Shown here: in pieces, positions 45,179 through 56,946 of the stretch
Layout of the letters: every line of letters starts with the position of its first letter
Position numbering within the stretch: position 1 is the first letter of the stretch
Source of the DNA: Variovorax flavidus
Lineage (GTDB): Bacteria > Pseudomonadota > Gammaproteobacteria > Burkholderiales > Burkholderiaceae_C
NCBI RefSeq assembly: GCF_030317145.1
Contig: NZ_JASZYE010000002.1
Coordinates: 372,001-436,000 of the forward strand
Reading direction: 5' to 3'
DNA: 64,000 nucleotides
The notes under the pieces: generated by a model
The model's database searches: none
What the model was told of the DNA's origin: nothing
The model's input: the letters and a program-made list of their open reading frames with translations, nothing else
Position numbers and translations under genes: made by a program

Positions 45179-46168
45179 TCATGACGCGCCCAGGTCGACC
45201 AGCACGCGCCCGCGCACCTCGCCGGCCAGCAGCCGCGGCGCGAGGGCGGCGACCGCGCCGAGGCCGATGGTCTCGGTGTTGGCGTCCAGCAGATCGCGCG
45301 GCAAGTCATTGGCAAGCAGCTGCCATGCCGCGAGGCGGCGCGTCTGCGGGGCATGCACGCTGTCGATGCCCGCCAGCGTGACGCCGCGCAGGATGAAGGG
45401 CGCGACGCTGGCCGGAAAGTCCATGCCCTGCGCGAGTCCGCAGGCGGCAACGGTGCCGCCGTATTTCAGGCTCGCGCAGACGTTGGCCAGCGTGTGGCTG
45501 CCCACGCTGTCCACCGCAGCGGCCCAGCGCTCTTTCTGCAGGGGCTTGCCGGGTTCGCTGAGCGTGGCGCGGTCGATGATCTCCCTGGCGCCCAGGCGCT
45601 GCAGGTGTGCGGCCTCCTGCGGCCGCCCCGTCGATGCGTGCACCTCGAACCCGAGCTTCGCGAGCAGCGCGATGGCGATGGTGCCCACGCCGCCGTTCGC
45701 GCCGGTGACGAGCACAGGGCCCGCGGCCGGCGTCACGCCGTGGTTCTGCAGCGCCATCACGCACAGCATCGCGGTGTAGCCGGCCGTGCCGATCGCCATG
45801 GCCTGCCGTGCGTCGAGGCCCGCGGGAATGGGCACCAGCCAGTCGGCCTTGACGCGGGCCTTGCGCGCAAGGCCACCCCAATGCGTTTCGCCGACGCCCC
45901 AGCCGTTGAGCACCACGGCGTCGCCGGGCCTGAAGCGCGCGTCGCTGCTCTCGACCACGCTGCCCGCGAGGTCGATGCCGGGCACCATCGGGAACTTGCG
46001 CACCACGGGCGACTTGCCGGTGATGGCGAGCGCGTCCTTGTAGTTGACGGTGGAATAAGCGACGTCGACGAGCACGTCGCCCTCGGGCAACTGGGCTTCG
46101 TCGATGGACGTGACGGCGGACCGGGTGGCGCCGTCGTCGGCCTTGGTGAGCAGCAGGGCTTCGAACAT
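45179..46168 (-). CDS. AcuI/YhdH-type NADPH-dependent quinone/acryloyl-CoA reductase
   Basis: A 329-residue zinc-free medium-chain dehydrogenase/reductase. Blocks are [47 protein letters not shown] and the nucleotide-binding [20 protein letters not shown]. The YKD and GWGVGE motifs are those of YhdH/AcuI proteins, which reduce acryloyl-CoA to propionyl-CoA. I start at [12 protein letters not shown]. It lies 29 bp after the ferritin-like gene on the same strand. Confidence 0.9.
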   Translation of the reverse strand: MFEALLLTKADDGATRSAVTSIDEAQLPEGDVLVDVAYSTVNYKDALAITGKSPVVRKFPMVPGIDLAGSVVESSDARFRPGDAVVLNGWGVGETHWGGLARKARVKADWLVPIPAGLDARQAMAIGTAGYTAMLCVMALQNHGVTPAAGPVLVTGANGGVGTIAIALLAKLGFEVHASTGRPQEAAHLQRLGAREIIDRATLSEPGKPLQKERWAAAVDSVGSHTLANVCASLKYGGTVAACGLAQGMDFPASVAPFILRGVTLAGIDSVHAPQTRRLAAWQLLANDLPRDLLDANTETIGLGAVAALAPRLLAGEVRGRVLVDLGAS

Positions 46169-46197
46169 TTTCCTGGGTTTCCTTGCGATTCGGTCTC

Positions 46198-46662
46198 TCA
46201 ATCATTGCGCACCGCGAAGGCACGCACTTCGCCGGGCTTGCGCAGCATCTTGTCGACATCGGCGGCGTGGAGCTCTTCCGCCTGGATCATCTGCCGGGCG
46301 AACTCCTCCAGCGCCACGGAGTGGCCTTCGACCAGCCGCAGCAGGTCGCGGTACAGGTCCAGCGCCTTGCCTTCCGTCGCCAGCGACTCCTGCAGGATCG
46401 CCGACATGTCGTGCTTGTGCGAATCGAGGAGCGGCCCGATGCCCAGCGACGGGTAGGCGCCGAGCGTGGTGATCCATTCGCCGACCTGCTGCGCGTGCAG
46501 CAGCGATTCGTCGGCCTGCTGGCGCAGCCACGACACGATCGGGATGCGCGAGAAGCCGAAGACGAGGAAGGAGTAGTGCGTGTAGCGCACGACGCCGGCC
46601 AGCTCCGCTTCCAGCAGACGGTTCAGGACGTCGACGACCTGGGCCTTGTCGAGTTGGGACAT
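46198..46662 (-). CDS. Bacterioferritin-like (ferritin superfamily) protein
   Basis: A 154-residue four-helix protein: [60 protein letters not shown] and [20 protein letters not shown]. Candidate di-iron ligands are Glu20, Glu52/His56, Glu97 and Glu129/His132. The heme-binding Met of true bacterioferritin is not at the expected place, so it is better called ferritin-like (iron storage or oxidative-stress protection). It is divergent from the flavin monooxygenase gene across 174 bp. Confidence 0.85.
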   Translation of the reverse strand: MSQLDKAQVVDVLNRLLEAELAGVVRYTHYSFLVFGFSRIPIVSWLRQQADESLLHAQQVGEWITTLGAYPSLGIGPLLDSHKHDMSAILQESLATEGKALDLYRDLLRLVEGHSVALEEFARQMIQAEELHAADVDKMLRKPGEVRAFAVRND

Positions 46663-46836
46663 GGAAAGGCACCTCCGCGAGCGAAGTCGGCGCCACCATC
46701 GGCGCCTCGCAAAGACTCGCACGATCCCCGCGCCGGCGCAAGCAGCGAAGCGCGTTTGACGCCGGCGGACGATGGGCGTACGGTTGCCGCCCGGCTCGCC
46801 CGCGTACACGAGACCGGGAACCAAGGAGACACATAG

Positions 46837-48639
46837 ATGACGGATCTGTCCACTCATCCGACGCAGATCGCCAGCGCCTGGCTGGCGGATTTCTCGTCCG
46901 CCCTGGAGCGGCAGGACATCGATGCGGCGGTCGCGCTGTTCGAGCCTGACTGTTACTGGCGCGACCTGGTCGCTTTCACCTGGAACATCCGGACACAGGA
47001 AGGCCCCGAGGCCATCCGCAAGATGCTGGAGGCACGGCTGGCCGACACGAAGCCGGGCGCCTTCGCAGTCGAGGGCGAAGCGACGGAGGCCGATGGCGTG
47101 GTGGACGCGTGGTTCACCTTCGAGACCGCCGTCGCGCGCGGACGGGGCCACCTGCGGCTGCGCAAGGGCAAGGCCTGGACGCTGCTGACGACGATGACCG
47201 AGCTGAAGGGCTTCGAGGAGCGCAAGGGCGATCGGCGCATCAAGGGCGCCGAGCACGGCGCGAACCCCGAGCGCAAGACCTGGCTCGAAAAGCGCGACGA
47301 GGAAGCGAAGACGCTGGGCTTCACCGAGCAGCCCTACGTCGTGATCGTCGGCGGCGGGCAGGGCGGCATCGCCCTCGGCGCGCGGCTGCGCAAGCTGGGC
47401 GTGCCGACCATCATCGTCGAGAAGAACGCGCGGCCCGGCGACTCCTGGCGCAAGCGCTACAAGAGCCTGTGCCTGCATGACCCGGTCTGGTACGACCACC
47501 TGCCCTACCTGCCCTTTCCCGAGGACTGGCCCGTGTTCTCGCCCAAGGACAAGATCGGCGACTGGCTGGAGATGTACACCAAGGTGATGGAGCTCAACTA
47601 CTGGGGCTCCACCACCGCGAAGAAGGCGCGCTTCGACGAGGCGAAGAAGGAATGGGAGGTCACCGTCGAGCGCGACGGCAAGGAGATCACGCTGCGGCCG
47701 AAGCAGCTCGTCTTCGCGCTCGGCGTCTCGGGCTACCCGAACGTACCGAAGATCCCCGGCGCCGAGACCTTCGAGGGCGAGCAGCATCATTCCAGCGCGC
47801 ATCCCGGGCCCGAGGCCTGGCGCGGCAAGAAGTGCGTGGTGCTCGGCTCCAATAACTCGGCGCACGACATCTGCGCGGCGCTGTGGGAGACCGGCGCCGA
47901 CGTGACCATGATCCAGCGCAGCTCGACGCACATCGCCCCTTCGGATTCGCTCATGGAGCTGGCGCTCGGCGGGCTGTACTCCGAGTCTGCGGTGAAGGCC
48001 GGCGTGACGACCGACAAGGCAGACCTGATCTTCGCCTCGGTGCCCTACAAGATCATGGCGCCGATGCAGGTGCCGGTGTACGACGAGATGAAGAAGCGAG
48101 ACGCGGACCTTTACGCGCGGCTTGAGAAGGCCGGCTTCCTGCTGGACTTCGGCGTCGACGGCTCGGGCCTCTTCATGAAGTACCTGCGGCGCGGATCGGG
48201 CTACTACATCGATGTGGGCGCCTCGGAGTTGGTGGCCAACGGCAGCATCAAGCTGCGCAGCGGCGTGACCATCGAGCACATCAACCCACGCTCGGTGACG
48301 CTGAGCGACGGCAGCGAGTTGCCGGCCGACCTGATCGTCTACGCGACCGGCTACGGCTCGATGAACGGCTGGCTGGCCGACCTGATCTCGCCGGAGCTGG
48401 CGGACAAGGTCGGCAAGGTCTGGGGACTGGGCTCCGACACGCCCAAGGACCCGGGGCCATGGGAAGGCGAGCTGCGCAACATGTGGAAGCCGACGCAGGT
48501 GCCGCAACTATGGGTCCACGGTGGCAACCTGCACCAGTCGCGGCACTACTCGCAGTTCCTCTCGCTGCAGTTGAAGGCGCGCATGGAGGGCCTGTCGACG
48601 CCGGTGTACGAACTGGCGCCGAGCCACCACCGGCGCTGA
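46837..48639 (+). CDS. NTF2-like domain fused to FAD/NADPH flavin monooxygenase
   Basis: A 600-residue flavoprotein. Residues 10-130 form a SnoaL/NTF2-like domain (WLADFSSALERQDIDAAVAL). A group-B flavin monooxygenase follows: FAD motif GGGQGG at 172-177, RPGDSWRKRYKSLCLHDPVW, a second dinucleotide motif VVLGSNNSAHDICAALW with NNS in place of the usual GNS, and IVYATGYGSMNGW near the end. Related enzymes oxygenate ketones, amines or sulfides. AAGGAG precedes the ATG. It is convergent with the cox cluster, one base from the nucleotidyltransferase stop, so it is not part of that operon. Confidence 0.9.
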   Translation: MTDLSTHPTQIASAWLADFSSALERQDIDAAVALFEPDCYWRDLVAFTWNIRTQEGPEAIRKMLEARLADTKPGAFAVEGEATEADGVVDAWFTFETAVARGRGHLRLRKGKAWTLLTTMTELKGFEERKGDRRIKGAEHGANPERKTWLEKRDEEAKTLGFTEQPYVVIVGGGQGGIALGARLRKLGVPTIIVEKNARPGDSWRKRYKSLCLHDPVWYDHLPYLPFPEDWPVFSPKDKIGDWLEMYTKVMELNYWGSTTAKKARFDEAKKEWEVTVERDGKEITLRPKQLVFALGVSGYPNVPKIPGAETFEGEQHHSSAHPGPEAWRGKKCVVLGSNNSAHDICAALWETGADVTMIQRSSTHIAPSDSLMELALGGLYSESAVKAGVTTDKADLIFASVPYKIMAPMQVPVYDEMKKRDADLYARLEKAGFLLDFGVDGSGLFMKYLRRGSGYYIDVGASELVANGSIKLRSGVTIEHINPRSVTLSDGSELPADLIVYATGYGSMNGWLADLISPELADKVGKVWGLGSDTPKDPGPWEGELRNMWKPTQVPQLWVHGGNLHQSRHYSQFLSLQLKARMEGLSTPVYELAPSHHRR

Positions 48640-48640
48640 A

Positions 48641-49273
48641 TCAGGCGGCAGCGAGTGCGGCGGGCCAGCGCAGTTCGTGGCCCGTGCGCTCGGTGAACGC
48701 CCGGAGATCCTCCGGCGTGTCGATGTCGACCCGGTAGCGGCTGTTGTCGGTGTCGAACCAGCGCACGCGCTCCGGATGGGCATCGCGCCAGCGGCGACAG
48801 GCCGCGTTCGCATCGCCGGCCAGCCACTCGTCGCGCAGGGCGGATTCGAAGATCACCGGATTGCCCGGCTCGCCCGCCACGCGCGGCACGGCCATCGAGG
48901 CATCGCCGCGCTTCTTGAAGGCGCCGATCAGCGCCGTGATGTCCTGCGCGTTGATCATCGGCTGATCGGCGAGCGCGACGATCACTGCGTCCAGCTTCGG
49001 GGACAGGGCCTGCAGGCCGATGCGCACGGACGAGGCCTGACCGTCGTCCGGCGATGGATTGCGCGCCAGGGTGACGGGGAAGTCGCGCACGGCCGCTTCG
49101 ATCGCGTCGGCATGATGGCCGAGCACGACGACGACCTCGTCCACGCCAGCGCCCGAGAGTGCAATCAACTGTCGGCGGATGAGCGGCACGCCGCCGAGTT
49201 CGAGCAGCGATTTCGGCCGGCCGCCGAGCCGGCTGCCGGAACCGGCCGCGAGCAGCACCGCGCCGATCACCAT
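48641..49273 (-). CDS. MobA/MocA-like molybdopterin nucleotidyltransferase
   Basis: A 210-residue NTP transferase: signature VLLAAGSGSRLGGRPKSLLE, VVVVLGHHADAIEAAV, DGQASSVRIGLQAL and ALADQPMINAQDITALI. This group makes molybdopterin cytosine dinucleotide, the cofactor form used by CO dehydrogenase. As last gene of the cox cluster it probably supplies the CoxL cofactor. A start at 49315, two bases after the XdhC stop, would add 14 residues and is a reasonable alternative. Confidence 0.88.
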   Translation of the reverse strand: MVIGAVLLAAGSGSRLGGRPKSLLELGGVPLIRRQLIALSGAGVDEVVVVLGHHADAIEAAVRDFPVTLARNPSPDDGQASSVRIGLQALSPKLDAVIVALADQPMINAQDITALIGAFKKRGDASMAVPRVAGEPGNPVIFESALRDEWLAGDANAACRRWRDAHPERVRWFDTDNSRYRVDIDTPEDLRAFTERTGHELRWPAALAAA

Positions 49274-49316
49274 GCGTGCGTAGAGGCCGCCGCCGCCTTT
49301 GAGGATGCAGCCCATG

Positions 49317-50192
49317 TCAGTGCCCGCAGCAGGAGGATTTCGCCGCGGCTGGAACCGCGGGCGATTCCGCCACCGTGGGGGCGGCGGGCGATGCGCGCTC
49401 GGCGCCGCGCCGGTGCGAAACGACCGCGGCCAGCACCGACAAGGCGATTTCCTCCGGCGTGGTCGCAGGCATCGGGTAGCCCGCGGGCGCGACGATCGCG
49501 GCCACCGCCTCTGCATCGGCGCCCGCTGCCATCAACGATTCCTTCAGCACCTGCGCCTTGCGCGCACTGGCAACGAAAGACACCTGCCGCGCATCCAGCG
49601 CGAGCGCCAGCCGCAGCGCCTGCACATCGCGGCGGCCCTGCGTCGCGACGACCACCCATGCGCCCGGCGCGATCTGCGCGGTGGCCGCGGCCACGTCATC
49701 ACTCGCGATGACGCGCTGCGCATCCGGGTAGTCCGTCGGCTGCGCCTCGTGTGCCACCAGCGTGACCGCGAAGCCCACGCGCGGCGCGAGCTGGCTCAGG
49801 CTGGCCGCGACCGGCGACGCGCCAATCACCACCAGTTGCGCCTGCGGCAGCACCGGGTCCACGAACAGCTCCAGCGTCCCGCCCGAGTGGCAGGCCATGC
49901 CGAATTCCAGCACGTCGCCGAGGTCCTTCTCCTGCCCGTCGGCGGTCGGCGCGATGCGGATCAGCCGTGCATGCCCATCGGCCAGCACCTGCCGCACCGT
50001 GCGGACGACGGCGGGCTGGGCGCAACCGCCGCCGATCCAGCCATGGAAGTCGCCATCGGCCGTGACGACGGCCTTGTCGCCGGGGTGGGCCGATGCCGGC
50101 GCGAGCGCCTTGATCACGCTGACCAGCGCATAGGGCTTGCCGGCCCGTTGCAGCCGCTGGGCGGCATCGAAGACCGTGTCGGCGTTGTTCAT
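49317..50192 (-). CDS. XdhC/CoxI-type molybdoenzyme maturation factor
   Basis: A 291-residue XdhC family protein. The N-terminal domain has ALVSVIKALAPASAHPGDKA and HGWIGGGCAQPAVVRTVRQV; the C-terminal Rossmann part has LVVIGASPVAASLSQLAPRV and WVVVATQGRRDVQALRLAL. XdhC proteins bind molybdenum cofactor and pass its sulfurated form to the apoenzyme. The C-terminus ends KSSCCGH, a Cys pair that could bind metal or sulfur. It follows coxE by 52 bp and corresponds to CoxF/CoxI-type genes of other cox clusters. Confidence 0.9.
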   Translation of the reverse strand: MNNADTVFDAAQRLQRAGKPYALVSVIKALAPASAHPGDKAVVTADGDFHGWIGGGCAQPAVVRTVRQVLADGHARLIRIAPTADGQEKDLGDVLEFGMACHSGGTLELFVDPVLPQAQLVVIGASPVAASLSQLAPRVGFAVTLVAHEAQPTDYPDAQRVIASDDVAAATAQIAPGAWVVVATQGRRDVQALRLALALDARQVSFVASARKAQVLKESLMAAGADAEAVAAIVAPAGYPMPATTPEEIALSVLAAVVSHRRGAERASPAAPTVAESPAVPAAAKSSCCGH

Positions 50193-50244
50193 GGCGACTC
50201 CTTGGCGAGCGGGAAAGGGTTGGATCACGTTGCGGTGCCGGCGT

Positions 50245-51408
50245 TCAGTGCAGGTGCTGCGCGATTCCGGCCAGATCGCGCAGGCTGTTGAGCCGCGCGA
50301 AACCTTCGACCAGGCCGCCGTGTTCGACGACGCCCTGCATCGCCTGCGAGGCCGGCGGGCGTTCGGACGGATGGAACCACTGGATGCGCGCACCGCGCCG
50401 ACGCACGCGCGCCAGTTCTTCGGCGAGCCGCTGCGGCTCGTCGGCATCGAAGCCATCCGACAGCACCCACACGCGCGCATTGCGCGTGAGCTGCGCGCGC
50501 GCATGCACCGCATGGAAGTCGGCGAGGCTCGTGGCGATGCGGGTGCCGCCGCCGAAGCCGGCGGTGACGGCATTGACCTTCTCCTGCACTGCGGCGGAGT
50601 CGCTCCGCAGCAGCGGCGTGACTTCGGCGAGCCGCGTGTGGAAGACGAACACGCGCGCGTTCATCGCCGCCACGAAGGCACGGGCGATGCGCAGGAAGAG
50701 CTGCGCGTGGGTCTCCATCGACCGGCTCACGTCGACGAGGATGAAGAGGCGCGGCCATTCGCGCCGTGGCGCGCGCCACACGGGATGCACCGGCAGGCCA
50801 CCGGTGCGCAGGCTGGCGCGCAGGGTTCGGCGCACGTCGAGGCGGCGGCCTTGCGCGCTGTCGTGCCAACGGCGGGTCAGGCGCTTGCGCAGGCGCTGCG
50901 CGATCTGCTCGGCCAGGCGTTCGAGCTGCGCCAGGTCCTGCGGCAGCCACTCCGAGAGCGCGCGGTCGTGCAGGGCGTCTGCGCGGCTCGCGCCACCTTG
51001 GGCGCGCGGCAGGCCGGCGTCGTCCGCCTGCGCGGCGGCTGCCTGCAGGGCGGTGTCCTGCGTCGATCGTGTCGACGGCCGTGCGCCGTCCAGGCTGTCG
51101 TGCAGGCTCTTCACCATTTGCCGCAAGTTGCGGCTCGGGCGCGTCTCACCGCTCGTCCGCGTCTTGCCTTTCGTGCGCGTGGGGTGCCAGTAGCGCTCGA
51201 AGAGTTCGGGCCAACGCTTCCAGTCGCGGGCGTCGTGGCAGGCGATGGAGCGCCAGGCCGCATCGAGCCGCGATGCGCGCTCGATCGGCACGCGCAGGGC
51301 GGCGCTCACCATCGCCTGCTGCTCCGCCACGCCGACCTTCAAGCCGTGGTCGCGCAGCAGGGCCGCAAAGCCGGCGATGCTGTCGAGTGGGCGTGCGGTG
51401 GTGTTCAT
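50245..51408 (-). CDS. coxE: CoxE-type von Willebrand factor A domain protein
   Basis: A 387-residue VWA/CoxE protein: N-terminal helical part (MNTTARPLDSIAGFAALLRD), then the VWA domain from about 218 with the MIDAS motif DVSRS at 226-230 and GGGTRIATSL further on. CoxE works with the MoxR ATPase CoxD to assemble the Cu-S-Mo centre of CO dehydrogenase. The start overlaps the coxD stop by 4 bp (ATGA). Confidence 0.9.
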   Translation of the reverse strand: MNTTARPLDSIAGFAALLRDHGLKVGVAEQQAMVSAALRVPIERASRLDAAWRSIACHDARDWKRWPELFERYWHPTRTKGKTRTSGETRPSRNLRQMVKSLHDSLDGARPSTRSTQDTALQAAAAQADDAGLPRAQGGASRADALHDRALSEWLPQDLAQLERLAEQIAQRLRKRLTRRWHDSAQGRRLDVRRTLRASLRTGGLPVHPVWRAPRREWPRLFILVDVSRSMETHAQLFLRIARAFVAAMNARVFVFHTRLAEVTPLLRSDSAAVQEKVNAVTAGFGGGTRIATSLADFHAVHARAQLTRNARVWVLSDGFDADEPQRLAEELARVRRRGARIQWFHPSERPPASQAMQGVVEHGGLVEGFARLNSLRDLAGIAQHLH

Positions 51409-52310
51409 GTGGGCTGCGGCGCCTTCTCGGCCACGCCGACAGTGCGCCGGCCCTCGATGAGCTGGCGGACGCGATCCTCGCCGAACTGGAAGCGGTCCTC
51501 GCGCGTCTTGAGCAGGCACGCCAGCGTGCCGGCGAGTGCGTGCGGGTCGTCCGGCATCGCCTTGAAATCGAGCCGGTGCAGCGCGCGCACCCAGTCGAGC
51601 GTCTCGGCCACGCCGGGTGTCTTGGCGAGGTCTTCCCGGCGCAGGCGCTGCACGAAAGCCACCGCCTGCTCGACGAGCGCGCTCTCGGCCTGCGGCAGCG
51701 TGGCGCGCACGATCGCGATCTCGCGCGCGAGCGTCGGGTATTCGAGGTAGTGGTAGAGGCAGCGGCGGCGCAGCGCATCCGACAACTCGCGCGTGCCGTT
51801 GCTGGTCAGCACGACCTGCGGCACGTGCCTGGCGTGCACGGTGCCGAGTTCGGGCACGGTGATCTGGTAGTCGGCCAGCACTTCGAGCAGGAAGGCCTCG
51901 AAGGCTTCGTCGGCACGATCGATCTCGTCGATCAGCAGCACGCAGGGCGCGTCGCTGGAGATGGCCTGCAGCAAGGGGCGTTCGAGCAGGTAGTCGCGCG
52001 AGAAGAGATCCGCCTCCTTCATGCCCTGCGGCTGTGTCTCGTGCAGGCGGATCGCGAGCAGCTGGCGGCCGTAGTTCCACTCGTAGGCCGCCTGGGAGAG
52101 GTCCAGCCCCTCGTGGCATTGCAGCCGCACGAGCGCCTGGCCGCGTGCCTGCGCCAGCGCGGCGGCCAGTGAGGTCTTGCCGACACCGGCATCGCCTTCC
52201 ACCAGCAGCGGACGCTGCAATTCGCCAGCCAGCCACAGCGTGGTGGCAAGGCCTTCGTCGGCGATGTAGCCGGCGCGGTGCAGCGATTCGCGCAGCTCGG
52301 CTTCGGTCAT
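51405..52310 (-). CDS. coxD: CoxD-type MoxR AAA+ ATPase
   Basis: A 301-residue MoxR-type ATPase. Walker A GDAGVGKT at 39-46, Walker B LLIDEIDRAD at about 125-134, sensor TSNGTRELSDALRRRC. CoxD is a chaperone-like ATPase that introduces sulfur and copper into the CO dehydrogenase active site, acting with the VWA protein CoxE. It follows coxG by 8 bp and overlaps coxE. Confidence 0.92.
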   Translation of the reverse strand: MTEAELRESLHRAGYIADEGLATTLWLAGELQRPLLVEGDAGVGKTSLAAALAQARGQALVRLQCHEGLDLSQAAYEWNYGRQLLAIRLHETQPQGMKEADLFSRDYLLERPLLQAISSDAPCVLLIDEIDRADEAFEAFLLEVLADYQITVPELGTVHARHVPQVVLTSNGTRELSDALRRRCLYHYLEYPTLAREIAIVRATLPQAESALVEQAVAFVQRLRREDLAKTPGVAETLDWVRALHRLDFKAMPDDPHALAGTLACLLKTREDRFQFGEDRVRQLIEGRRTVGVAEKAPQPT

Positions 52311-52318
52311 GGCGCGTT

Positions 52319-52942
52319 TCAGGTGCGCTTGCCGAGCAGGCCCGCGAACCAGCCCTTGACGAGGCTCCACAGCATGGCGAGCGCGTTGATCTCGCGCGCT
52401 GGTGCGGGTGCCGCGGCGGGGGGTGGGGAGGACGACGGTGCCGCCGCCGGGTCCGCAGTCGCCGCACCCGATGCGTCCGGCGCCGGCAGCGCCGCGGCGG
52501 CTGCGCGGAAGTTGTCGACGAACTGCGCCAGCAGCATCTCGGACACCGGCACCATCAGCCGGCTGCCGAACTGCGCGAACTTGCCGCTGACGGCGACCAC
52601 GGCCTGCCCCGCCAGCACCGAGGTGGCCGCCGATTCGCCGGGCTCGATGGTGGCGCTGAGGTCCATCGAGGCCGACGAGCCGCCGCGGTCCGCGCCCTTG
52701 CCGAGCATCTGCAGCTTCATCGCGGACTCGTCGAGCGCAAGCACCTCGATGTCGCCCGCAAAGGCCGCGTTCGCCGGGCCGACCTTGACCTTGACGTTGC
52801 CCTTGTAGTGCGTGTCGTCGACCTGCTCGGTAATGGCCGCGCCCGGCATGAGGCCAGCGACCGCCTTGACGTCGCGCAGCACCTGCCACGCACGGGCCGC
52901 ATCCACATCGAGCGGGTAGCGCTTGTCGATCTTGACTTCCAT
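52319..52942 (-). CDS. coxG: CoxG-type SRPBCC protein (CO dehydrogenase subunit G)
   Basis: A 207-residue protein. Residues 1-150 are the SRPBCC fold of the CoxG family: MEVKIDKRYPLDVDAARAWQ, VLRDVKAVAGLMPGAAI, KVKVGPANAAFAGDI, GKFAQFGSRL. An Ala/Pro-rich linker follows, then a short amphipathic/hydrophobic C-terminal segment (MLWSLVKGWFAGLLGKRT). CoxG is known to recruit CO dehydrogenase to the cytoplasmic membrane, and the C-terminal segment would suit this. It lies 22 bp after coxL. Confidence 0.92.
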   Translation of the reverse strand: MEVKIDKRYPLDVDAARAWQVLRDVKAVAGLMPGAAITEQVDDTHYKGNVKVKVGPANAAFAGDIEVLALDESAMKLQMLGKGADRGGSSASMDLSATIEPGESAATSVLAGQAVVAVSGKFAQFGSRLMVPVSEMLLAQFVDNFRAAAAALPAPDASGAATADPAAAPSSSPPPAAAPAPAREINALAMLWSLVKGWFAGLLGKRT

Positions 52943-52964
52943 CGTGGCCCTTTCTCGGGATGAT

Positions 52965-55867
<2,903 letters not shown>

Positions 55868-55901
55868 GGGTGTCTCCGTCCTCTGGTCGTCTTGTTGTTC
55901 T

Positions 55902-56768
55902 TCACCGGCAGCGTGCCGCGGCCTTGGCAATGGCGCGCTTCACCATCTGGCCTGCCATCGCGGTCTTGTAGTCGCGGTCGCCGCGCAGGTCTTCGGCGGG
56001 GTCGCAGATCGCCATGGCCTTTGCGGCGGCGTCGGCAATACTTGCGTCGGTCAACGGCTTGCCGAGCAACGCGGCTTCGGCGTCGGTGGCACGCAGGGCC
56101 GTGGGCGCGACGTTGGTCAGCGCGATGCGCACGTGGCTCACGTTCCCGCCACCGTCGAGGCGCAGCACCACGGCGGCGGCTGCGGTGGCCCAGTCGCCGG
56201 TCTTGCGCTTGAGCTTCTCGTAGGCGCAGCCGGTCTTCGGCGCGAAGGCGGGCACGCGGATCTCGACGAGGATCTCGTCCTCGGCCATGTCCGTCATGTA
56301 GGGCCCCTTGAAGAAGCCGTCCGCCTGCACTTGCCTGCGGCCGTTCGGGCCTTCGAGCACCAGCAGCGCATCGAGCGCGATGGCGAGCGCCGGGTGATCG
56401 TTGCCCGGATCGCCGTGCGCGATGTCGCCGCCGATGGTGCCTCGATTGCGCACCTGCGGATCGCCGATCTGGCGCGCGGCCTCGGGCAGCAGCGGCACCT
56501 TCTCGCGCAACAAGGGGGAGTCGATGAGTTCGTTCTCGACGGTCATCGCGCCGATCACGACCGTGCCGCCGTCCTCGCGGATGCCGCGCAGCGCGTCGAT
56601 GCGGTTCAGGTCGATCAGGTGCGCCGGCTGGGCGAAGCGCAGCTTCATCATCGGCAGCAGGCTGTGGCCACCGGCGAGGAGCTTGGCATCGCTGCCGAGC
56701 GTGCCGAGAAGCTGGATCGCGTCGCCGACGGAGCGGGGCGCGTGATAGTCGAATCCGGCGGGGATCAT
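55902..56768 (-). CDS. coxM: CO dehydrogenase medium (FAD) subunit CoxM
   Basis: A 288-residue flavoprotein subunit. Both FAD-binding motifs of Oligotropha CoxM are at matching positions: AGGHS at 32-36 and TIGG at 111-114. Family blocks [16 protein letters not shown] and [13 protein letters not shown] are present. AGGAG lies 10 bp before the ATG at 56768. First structural gene of the operon; three direct repeats that I read as RcoM sites lie 92-142 bp upstream of its start. Confidence 0.95.
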   Translation of the reverse strand: MIPAGFDYHAPRSVGDAIQLLGTLGSDAKLLAGGHSLLPMMKLRFAQPAHLIDLNRIDALRGIREDGGTVVIGAMTVENELIDSPLLREKVPLLPEAARQIGDPQVRNRGTIGGDIAHGDPGNDHPALAIALDALLVLEGPNGRRQVQADGFFKGPYMTDMAEDEILVEIRVPAFAPKTGCAYEKLKRKTGDWATAAAAVVLRLDGGGNVSHVRIALTNVAPTALRATDAEAALLGKPLTDASIADAAAKAMAICDPAEDLRGDRDYKTAMAGQMVKRAIAKAAARCR

Positions 56769-56859
56769 CGTATTTGTCTCCTGTCGTGCAGCAGGCCACC
56801 GGGCTCTCCGGCCCGCAGGCAATGAACTTAAGACCACGCGATCGGCCGCAGAATTCCCG

Positions 56860-56910
56860 CGCACGAACCACGGGGACGCGCGCACGAAATGCGCGGCCAG
56901 CCGCATGAAC
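56860..56910 (-). promoter_or_regulatory. Triple direct repeat upstream of coxM (probable RcoM operator)
   Basis: On the minus strand GTTCATGCG (56910-56902), TTTCGTGCG (56889-56881) and GTTCGTGCG (56868-56860) repeat with the TTC starts exactly 21 bp apart both times, i.e. two helical turns. All three fit TTnnnG, which I recall as the half-site consensus of RcoM targets. They lie between the stop of the RcoM-like gene (56947) and coxM. A weak promoter (TTCTGC, 16 bp, TTAAGT near 56853-56826) may follow. Confidence 0.8.
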
Positions 56911-56946
56911 TGCGCGCCGCCGGGCCGTGTTGCGGGTTATCCCGGA

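Noticed and set aside
40681..45381. A 1566-codon open frame on the + strand opposite lhr
   Set aside because: Antisense shadow rich in Arg/Ala/Gln with no motifs; the minus strand encodes a complete Lhr with all helicase motifs.
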